From Nocardiopsis sp. CNT312 (GTDB lineage Bacteria > Actinomycetota > Actinomycetes > Streptosporangiales > Streptosporangiaceae): a stretch of 56,268 nucleotides of DNA. The DNA lies in the NCBI RefSeq assembly GCF_000515115.1, contig NZ_KI911537.1, positions 50,095 through 106,362 of the forward strand. The letters are read 5' to 3'. Shown piece after piece: positions 50,525-56,268 of the stretch. The notes under the pieces are model-generated. The model worked only from the letters and a program-made list of their open reading frames with translations. It did no database searches and had not been told where the DNA came from. How positions within the stretch are numbered: position 1 is the stretch's first letter; each line of letters starts with the position of its first letter. Made by a program: the position numbers and the translations under genes.

Positions 50525-51947
50525 GGTAGGCCTCCAATCCGTGCCGGCCGCCCTCGCGGCCGTACCCCGACTCCTTGTAGCCACCGAAGGGGCTGGCCGG
50601 GTCGAACCTGTTGAACGTGTTGGACCAGACGACCCCAGCGCGCAGCCGCTGGGCCGTCCACATCATGCGCGACCCCTTCTCCGTCCACACCCCGGCGGAC
50701 AGGCCGTAGGGGGTGTTGTTGGCCTTGGCAACGGCCTCCTCTGGGGTGCGGAAGGTGAGTACGGACAGCACGGGACCGAAGATCTCCTCACGGGCCACCC
50801 TGTGGGCCTGACTGACCCCGGTGAGGATGGTGGGCGCGAACCAGTAGCCGCTCGCGGGCAGGTCGCAGGGGGCGGACCAGCGCTCGGCCCCCTCCCGCTC
50901 GCCCACGGCCGCCAGATCCCGGATCCGCTCCAGTTGCGCGGCGGAGTTGATCGCGCCGAGGTCGGTGTTCTTGTCCAGCGGGTCGCCCAGGCGCAGCAGG
51001 GACACGCGGTCCCTGAGCCGGGGCAGCAGTTCGTCGGCGATCGACTCCTGCACCAGCAGGCGCGACCCGGCGCAGCACACGTGGCCCTGGTTGAAGAAGA
51101 TGCCCGAGACGATCCCCTCGACGGCCTGGTCGAGGGCGGCGTCGTCGTAGACGATATTGGCGCCCTTGCCACCCAGTTCGAGGGTGAGGCGCTTGCCGGT
51201 TCCGGCCACCGACCGGGCGATGGAGCGGCCGACCTCGGTGGAGCCGGTGAAGGCGACCTTGTCGGTGCCGGGGTGCTCCACGAGCGCACGGCCGGTCTCC
51301 CCCGCACCGGTGATGATGTTGACCACGCCCGGCGGCAGATCGGCCTCCTGGCATATCTCGGCGAAGACCAGGGCGGTCAGCGGCGTGGTCTCGGCGGGCT
51401 TGAGCACCACGGTGTTGCCCGTGGCCAGGGCCGGGGCGACCTTCCACGCGAGCATGAGCAGCGGGAAGTTCCAGGGGATCACCTGGGCGGCGACGCCGAG
51501 CGGCCGGGGGTCCGGCCCCAGGCCCGCGTGGGCGAGCTTGTCGGCCCAGCCCGCGTGGTAGAAGAAGTGCGCGGCGACCAGCGGCAGGTCGACGTCGCGG
51601 GTCTCCTTGATGGGCTTGCCGTTGTCCAGGGACTCCAGCACGGCCAGTTCGCGCGAACGCTCCTGGATGATCCGGGCGATGCGGAACAGGTACTTGCCGC
51701 GCTCGGCCCCGGGCATGGGGCCCCACACCTCCTCGTGGGCGCGGCGGGCGGCGGCCACGGCCCGGTCGACGTCGGCGGGTCCGGCCACGGCGAAGCGGGC
51801 GAGCTCGGTCTCGTCGGCCGGGTTGAGCGTGGTGAGGTGCTCCCCGCTCTCAGCGGGGGTGAACTCGCCGTCGACGAACAGGGCGTAGTTGGGGCGCAGG
51901 GCGACGACGGAGCGGGACTCCGGCGCGGGCGCGTAGTCGAGGTTCAC
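50517..51947 (-). CDS. Aldehyde dehydrogenase, full length
   Basis: NAD(P)+-dependent oxidation of an aldehyde to its acid. The 476-residue protein has the complete set of motifs: VIPWNFPLLMLAWKVAPALA (catalytic Asn), FTGSTEVGRSI, LELGGKGANIV (general-base Glu) and FFNQGHVCCAGSRLLV (nucleophile Cys), then EEIFGPVLSVLTF. It lies directly after deoC, whose product is acetaldehyde, so acetaldehyde to acetate is the natural guess. GTG 51947 is six bases past the deoC stop with only a weak ribosome site, implying coupling. Confidence 0.95.
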   Translation of the reverse strand: MNLDYAPAPESRSVVALRPNYALFVDGEFTPAESGEHLTTLNPADETELARFAVAGPADVDRAVAAARRAHEEVWGPMPGAERGKYLFRIARIIQERSRELAVLESLDNGKPIKETRDVDLPLVAAHFFYHAGWADKLAHAGLGPDPRPLGVAAQVIPWNFPLLMLAWKVAPALATGNTVVLKPAETTPLTALVFAEICQEADLPPGVVNIITGAGETGRALVEHPGTDKVAFTGSTEVGRSIARSVAGTGKRLTLELGGKGANIVYDDAALDQAVEGIVSGIFFNQGHVCCAGSRLLVQESIADELLPRLRDRVSLLRLGDPLDKNTDLGAINSAAQLERIRDLAAVGEREGAERWSAPCDLPASGYWFAPTILTGVSQAHRVAREEIFGPVLSVLTFRTPEEAVAKANNTPYGLSAGVWTEKGSRMMWTAQRLRAGVVWSNTFNRFDPASPFGGYKESGYGREGGRHGLEAYLG

Positions 51948-51953
51948 GGAAAT

Positions 51954-52934
51954 CTAGTCCAGCGTGTAGTAGTCGGGGCCCGGATAGGTGCCGGTGGTCA
52001 GCCTGGTCCGCTGCATGAGCAGATCGTTGAGCAGGCTGGAGGCACCGATGCGGAACAGGTCCGGAGTCAGCCACGCCGGGCCGGCGACCTCGTTGACCAG
52101 CACGAGCTGGCGGATGGCGTCCTTGGTGGTGCGGATGCCGCCGGCGGGCTTGACGCCCACCCGGGCGCCGGTGGCGGCGTGGTGGTCGCGGACCGCCTGG
52201 AGCATGACCAGGACGACGGGCGGGGTCGCGGCGGGCGACACCTTGCCCGTGGAGGTCTTGATGAAGTCGGCGCCGGCGAGGATGGCCAGGTGGGAGGCGC
52301 GGCGCACGTTGTCGTAGGTGGCCAGTTCGCCGGTCTCCAGGATGACCTTGAGGTGCGCGCCGCCGCAGGCCTCCCTGACCGCGGTGATCTCGTCGTGGAC
52401 CTTCTTGTAGTCCCCGGCCAGGAACGCCCCGCGGTCGATGACCATGTCGATCTCGGCGGCGCCGTCGGCCACGGCGCGCCGGGTGTCGGCGAGCTTGGCC
52501 TCCAGGGGCGCGCGCCCGGCCGGGAAGGCGGTGGCGACCGAGGCAACGCCGATCCCGGTGCCGCGCAGGGCCTCGACGGCGGTCGCGACCAGGTCGGAGT
52601 AGACGCACACCGCGCCGACACGGGGCACGGACCGGTCCGCCGGGTCGGGCAGTGCCGCCTTGGCGCACAGCGCGCGGACCTTGCCGGGCGTGTCGGCGCC
52701 CTCCAGGGTGGTCAGGTCCACCATGGAGAGGGCCAGGTCGATGGCCTGGGCCTTGGCGGTGGTCTTGACCGACCGGGTAGCCAGGTCCTGGGCGCGGGCA
52801 CGCGCGCCGACCTCGTCGACGCCCGGCAGGCCGTGCAGGAAGGCCCGGAGCGCGCGGTTGGACGCGGCCTCGGGCGCGGTTGCGGTGTGGGGCACGGGCA
52901 CCTTCAGCTCGGTGGGACGGTGTGCGGCCGACAC
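51954..52934 (-). CDS. deoC: Deoxyribose-phosphate aldolase
   Basis: Splits deoxyribose-5-phosphate into acetaldehyde and glyceraldehyde-3-phosphate. The protein (326 residues from GTG 52934) has the Schiff-base Lys in ADFIKTSTGKVSP, the second Lys in RVGVKPAGGIRTTKDA, and AAEIDMVIDRGAFLAGDYKK. The N-terminal 80 residues (including ALRAFLHGLPGVDEVGARAR) resemble those of actinomycete DeoC. The start is uncertain: GTG 52952 is also possible and neither has a good ribosome site. First gene of a six-gene operon. A palindrome lies upstream at 53007-53022. Confidence 0.94.
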   Translation of the reverse strand: MSAAHRPTELKVPVPHTATAPEAASNRALRAFLHGLPGVDEVGARARAQDLATRSVKTTAKAQAIDLALSMVDLTTLEGADTPGKVRALCAKAALPDPADRSVPRVGAVCVYSDLVATAVEALRGTGIGVASVATAFPAGRAPLEAKLADTRRAVADGAAEIDMVIDRGAFLAGDYKKVHDEITAVREACGGAHLKVILETGELATYDNVRRASHLAILAGADFIKTSTGKVSPAATPPVVLVMLQAVRDHHAATGARVGVKPAGGIRTTKDAIRQLVLVNEVAGPAWLTPDLFRIGASSLLNDLLMQRTRLTTGTYPGPDYYTLD

Positions 52935-53006
52935 GGGCCGACCGGCGATCACGATAACGCCGGACGGGGTGGCGGTCGGTACCGGCACGGGCGGGGACGC
53001 CGAAGG

Positions 53007-53022
53007 TTGGAGGAGCCTCCAA
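53007..53022. promoter_or_regulatory. Palindrome upstream of deoC operon
   Basis: TTGGAGG-AG-CCTCCAA, perfect 7-bp arms, about 75 bp before the deoC start. A probable repressor site for the deo operon. Confidence 0.55.
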
Positions 53023-53189
53023 CAGGACATCCGCTGATCATTCGTCGATACCTCCAGTTCCCCTCATGGAACCGCAGAAAACCACCGGAAGGAAGCATCG
53101 GCCGTCCGGACCCGCGAACCCGCCGGTCCATACCGGTCCGCGGCGGTCGGCTCCCGCGCCGCGGTGGGCGCCCGCCGCCCGCGCACTCA

Positions 53190-53195
53190 CTAGGG
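53190..53195 (+). promoter_or_regulatory. Possible -10 of gene at 53203
   Basis: TAGGGT lies seven bases before the ATG at 53203, fitting a leaderless promoter, although the GTGGGGG in between could serve as a weak ribosome site. Confidence 0.35.
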
Positions 53196-53202
53196 TGGGG
53201 GC

Positions 53203-53889
53203 ATGGCCGAGTTCCGGATCAGCACCGACGACGACCGCGTCGACCTGCGCAGGCTCGCGACGGCCCTGGCCGAGTCGCAGGGGTGGGCGCGCGAAGAGAT
53301 CAGCGTCTGGGACAACCGGCGCGGCGAGGTGCGCGTGGAGGTTCCCGACCGCCTGCTGCACCCGCCTGAAGCCGACCCCCTGCACCGGACCCGCCACACG
53401 CCGCGCGACATCCACGAGGCCTGTGAGCGGCTGCGGCGCGAGGACCCCTCACTGCGCGGGGTGGACTTCGCCGAGCTGCGCGGTGCGGCGTCGCGGTTCT
53501 TCTCCGCCGGATGGACCCTCGCCGACCTGCGGCACGCGCTCGACCACCGCCCCGACCACGCGCCGTGGCCGAGCGGCCCCGAGCACTCCGGCCCCGGGTG
53601 GCTGCGCACACGGTTGAAGGCGTGGCGCACCCCCGACGGCGACATCCGGCCCTCGCGGTCCCAGGAGGAGGCCCAGTTGCGCGTGATCAGCCGCGCCGGC
53701 CTGCCGATGGACCTCGGACTGCCCGAGGACGCCGAGATCGCCCACCGCCCGGTCGCCCGTCCCGAGGTGGCGCGGTCGGCCGCCGACGACGCGCGCCGAC
53801 TCATGCGGGAGAGTACCCGCACCACGACGGACGCGCTCGCGCACCGGGACCGGACCGCCGGGCACATCCGCCGCCCCGAGCGGGGTTGA
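53203..53889 (+). CDS. Hypothetical protein, unknown function
   Basis: A 228-residue charged, mostly helical soluble protein. The N-terminus starts MAEFRISTDDDRVDLRRLAT. The centre has AGWTLADLRHALDHRPDHAP, a pattern I recall from actinomycete proteins with helix-turn-helix-like or replication-associated segments, followed by WLRTRLKAWRTPDGDIRPSR. The C-terminus is Arg-rich. No catalytic motif is seen. A -10-like TAGGGT just before the ATG suggests a leaderless mRNA. Convergent with the DUF418-like gene. Confidence 0.65.
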   Translation: MAEFRISTDDDRVDLRRLATALAESQGWAREEISVWDNRRGEVRVEVPDRLLHPPEADPLHRTRHTPRDIHEACERLRREDPSLRGVDFAELRGAASRFFSAGWTLADLRHALDHRPDHAPWPSGPEHSGPGWLRTRLKAWRTPDGDIRPSRSQEEAQLRVISRAGLPMDLGLPEDAEIAHRPVARPEVARSAADDARRLMRESTRTTTDALAHRDRTAGHIRRPERG

Positions 53890-53934
53890 CGCGCCCTCGG
53901 GGAAGGCAGAACCGTTTCCGGGACCGGGCCCCGG

Positions 53935-55203
53935 TCAGCGGGTCCGGCGCTCGCGCAGGGCCTCCTCCACACTGGTATCCGCGCCGTCGGCGATCGCCCC
54001 CACCACGAACTCCATGGGCCCCCGCCCCACGGTGACCCGCCACAGCACGGCGAACACGACCGCGCCGAGCACGAACCCCTCCATGAGCCAGGGAGCGCGC
54101 CAGGGCATGCCCGGGTCGGTGAGGGCCATGACGACGACGATCGCGAACAGGTGCCCCGAGTAGACCGTCAGCGGCATCCGGCCGACCGACGAGAGCGGGT
54201 ACATCAGCAGGCGGAAGCGCTCGGCCAGCCACACGCACGCCACGATGACGAGCAGAGCCTGGCCCACCGCCTGCGCGATCTCGAACGTGGTGCCGGTGTG
54301 CGGCGCGGCCGTGGCCAGCCACCACCAACTGTCCGTGGGCACCTGGCCCGAGACGGAGTCCATGTCCTGCTCCGCCCCGGCCCGCAGCGTCTCCAGCAGG
54401 GCCGGGTCGCCCGCCGGGGACGGGCCGGAGAAGCCGGAGGCGTCGGCGGCGGCGATCCGGTCGATGCCGCCCAGCGGGTACAGCAGCAGCCAGGAGCCGG
54501 AGTAGGAGAACACCGTCAGGCCCGCGCCGGTGGCCAGCAGTCGCAGCCGCACGGCGGTGGAGGCCAGGTCGAGGCGGCCCACGGCCATACCCGCGCAGAC
54601 GAAGGCCATGAAGGTGACCGCCGGATAGTAGCCGGTCAGCAGGAACTCAGTGAGCGAACCGAGTGAGGAGACACGCGGCGGGAACGGTCCCAGCGCCTCA
54701 CGCAGGGCGTAGGACAGTCCCGGGCCGAGGAGGGCGAGCGCCCCGGCCACCGACCACAGTGCGGTCGCCCCCAGCCGGGAGAGCGGCAGGGCCAGGACGA
54801 AGTAGCCCGCGTAGTAGGTGAGGATGATCGCCACCGGCGTGCCCAGGAAGTCCAGGAACACACCGAGCAGTCCGATGATCAGGGCGCGCGTGAGGATGCG
54901 CACGGCGGCGCGGCGCCACGGGTCGCCGGACAGCGGGGCGGTCCGCCCCGTCATGAACGCCAGCGACAAACCCGCCAGGAGCGCGAACAGCGCGGAGGAG
55001 TTGCCGCGCAGCAGGGCGTGCAGGTACTCGGCACCCTCCTGCGGCAGGAGACCGAAGGAGGATGCCCCCAGGTGGACCGTGAACATGCCGATGACCGCGA
55101 GGGCACGGGCCGCGTCGATACCGTCGATCCGGGGGCGGCGGGCCGCGGGGCCTGCGGCGGCCGCGGTGCTGTCGTCGGGTTGCTGGTGTGCCACGGATGT
55201 CAC
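53935..55203 (-). CDS. DUF418/DUF1624-type integral membrane protein (acyltransferase-like)
   Basis: The 422-residue protein has about ten transmembrane segments. It opens with RIDGIDAARALAVIGMFTVH, the typical start of DUF1624/DUF418 proteins related to heparan-alpha-glucosaminide N-acetyltransferase, and its C-terminal part has SSVGRMPLTVYSGHLFAIVV, typical of DUF418. These are predicted membrane acyltransferases acting on surface sugars or lipids, but most are uncharacterised. GTG 55203 gives the short N-terminal tail expected; no strong ribosome site is visible. Convergent with the gene at 53203. Confidence 0.8.
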   Translation of the reverse strand: MTSVAHQQPDDSTAAAAGPAARRPRIDGIDAARALAVIGMFTVHLGASSFGLLPQEGAEYLHALLRGNSSALFALLAGLSLAFMTGRTAPLSGDPWRRAAVRILTRALIIGLLGVFLDFLGTPVAIILTYYAGYFVLALPLSRLGATALWSVAGALALLGPGLSYALREALGPFPPRVSSLGSLTEFLLTGYYPAVTFMAFVCAGMAVGRLDLASTAVRLRLLATGAGLTVFSYSGSWLLLYPLGGIDRIAAADASGFSGPSPAGDPALLETLRAGAEQDMDSVSGQVPTDSWWWLATAAPHTGTTFEIAQAVGQALLVIVACVWLAERFRLLMYPLSSVGRMPLTVYSGHLFAIVVVMALTDPGMPWRAPWLMEGFVLGAVVFAVLWRVTVGRGPMEFVVGAIADGADTSVEEALRERRTR

Positions 55204-55273
55204 CCTATGCCCGGGCTGGGAAGGGTCCGACCGCCCGGAGCGCGTGCGCCGCTGTGCCCCGGGCGGCCCGTCC

Positions 55274-56268
55274 TCACCCCCGGTCGGCGAGGCGGGTGAA
55301 GTAGTCGAGCGCCTCGGGGTTGGCCAGGGAGTCGCGGCTGACGACCTTGTCGGGCCGCTCCCCCATGAGGATGCGCTTGACGGGGACCTCCAGCACCTTG
55401 CCCGACAGGGTGCGCGGAACGGCGGCGATCGCCCGCACGCGGTCGGGCACGTGCCGGGGCGAGCAGTCGGTGCGCACGCGGCGGGCGATCTCCTTGGGCA
55501 GGTCACCCGCCAGGTCCGCGCCGGGGCGTAGCACGGTGAACAGTTCGATGGCCGAGGATCCGTCCTCTTGGGGCACGTCCACCACCAGCGCGTCGACCAC
55601 CTCGTCCAGGGCGAGGACGGCGCGGTAGATCTCGCTGGTGCCCATGCGCACGCCGCCGCGGTTGATCGTGGAGTCCGACCGGCCGTAGATGATCGCGGTG
55701 CCGCGGTCGGTGATCTCGATCCAGTCGCCGTGCCGCCAGATCCCCGGGTAGATGGAGAAGTAGCTGTCGCGCAGCCGCTCTCCGTCGGGGTCGCTCCAGA
55801 AGAAGACGGGCATGGACGGCGCGGGCTGGGTGACCACGAGTTCGCCGACCTCCCCCACCAGCTCCCGGCCCTGGGGGTCCCAGGAGGCCACGGCCATGCC
55901 CAGGGCCCGGGACTGGATCTCGCCCTCGTAGACGGGCAGGACGGGGGTGCCGCCCACCAGGCAGCTGCACACGTCGGTGCCGCCGCTGGTGGAGAACAGC
56001 CACAGGGAGTCGCCGAACTCCCCGTAGACCCAGGCGAAGGCCTCCGGGCTCAGCGGGGATCCGGTGGAGCCGATCCCCCGCAGTGCGGACAGGTCGCGCC
56101 CCTGCCGGGGGTGCAGGCCCGCCTTCATGCAGGTGGACAGGAACCCGGCGCTGGTGCCGAACACGGTGACGCCCGCCTCCGCCGCCAGGTCCCACAGCGC
56201 ACCCAGGTCGGCGGGGGGTTCCCCGGCCGGAGGCCGACCGTTGAGGGTGGCGGCGGGTGACGAAGAGG
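55274..56268 (-). CDS. Acetoacetyl-CoA synthetase (AMP-forming ligase), N-terminal part outside window
   Basis: Activates acetoacetate (or a related short acid) to its CoA thioester with ATP. The frame runs off the right edge, so only the C-terminal part (about 331 residues) is present. Visible motifs are [36 protein letters not shown], the adenylate-binding [20 protein letters not shown] and the A10 lysine in [16 protein letters not shown]. These order and spacing features match acetoacetate-CoA ligase rather than acetyl-CoA synthetase. The residues nearest the edge match less well. Separated from the DUF418-type gene by 70 bp on the same strand. Confidence 0.88.
   Translation of the reverse strand, partial: SSSPAATLNGRPPAGEPPADLGALWDLAAEAGVTVFGTSAGFLSTCMKAGLHPRQGRDLSALRGIGSTGSPLSPEAFAWVYGEFGDSLWLFSTSGGTDVCSCLVGGTPVLPVYEGEIQSRALGMAVASWDPQGRELVGEVGELVVTQPAPSMPVFFWSDPDGERLRDSYFSIYPGIWRHGDWIEITDRGTAIIYGRSDSTINRGGVRMGTSEIYRAVLALDEVVDALVVDVPQEDGSSAIELFTVLRPGADLAGDLPKEIARRVRTDCSPRHVPDRVRAIAAVPRTLSGKVLEVPVKRILMGERPDKVVSRDSLANPEALDYFTRLADRG

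Overview
This is a 56 kb window of very GC-rich DNA with dense genes, many GTG/TTG starts, several probable leaderless promoters and actinobacterial families (DUF4191, LCP ligases, GlnE, GlnR box, F420 enzymes). It looks like the chromosome of a filamentous actinomycete. Nocardiopsis or a relative is my guess from general flavour, not from a search. I see no rRNA, tRNA, CRISPR array, transposase or prophage.

Region 1 (1-11.4 kb): the 3' part of a lipoylated E2 acyltransferase gene, then lipB, lipA and a DUF4191 membrane protein, and later an RDD membrane protein and glnA. This order is a conserved actinomycete core. Between DUF4191 and RDD sits a reverse-strand insert of two paralogous LCP cell-wall ligases flanking a macrolide-type glycosyltransferase. 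glnA has an excellent GlnR box.

Region 2 (11.5-31 kb): glnE, a secreted alpha-amylase with two CBM20 domains, small membrane and secreted proteins, a divergent TetR/DHFR-like pair with a clear operator, nadE, a second glutamine synthetase-like gene of the GlnA2 type (probable gamma-glutamylpolyamine synthetase), a frameshifted and truncated HemB-like pseudogene, a CsoR-family repressor, panB, an F420-dependent oxidoreductase facing an F420:NADP reductase, map, two tandem small secreted His/Gly-rich proteins of unknown function, and an LD-carboxypeptidase.

Region 3 (31-37.7 kb): accessory genes. A VapBC-type toxin-antitoxin pair with its own palindrome, an acyl-CoA dehydrogenase/oxidase, unknown proteins, a TetR regulator divergent from an alpha/beta hydrolase with three operator copies exactly 24 bp apart, and a metallo-beta-lactamase-fold hydrolase.

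Region 4 (37.9-53 kb): a large nucleoside uptake and catabolism locus. One tightly coupled reverse operon encodes a BMP lipoprotein, a double ATPase, two permeases, cytidine deaminase and thymidine phosphorylase. A second encodes deoC, a full aldehyde dehydrogenase, a truncated aldehyde dehydrogenase-like protein, a GNAT acetyltransferase, purine nucleoside phosphorylase and a phosphohexomutase-family enzyme that I infer acts as the phosphopentomutase. An Lrp/AsnC regulator lies between them. Together they would import nucleosides, release bases, and turn (deoxy)ribose-1-phosphate into central metabolites and acetate. The window ends with an unknown protein, a DUF418-type membrane protein and a partial acetoacetyl-CoA synthetase.
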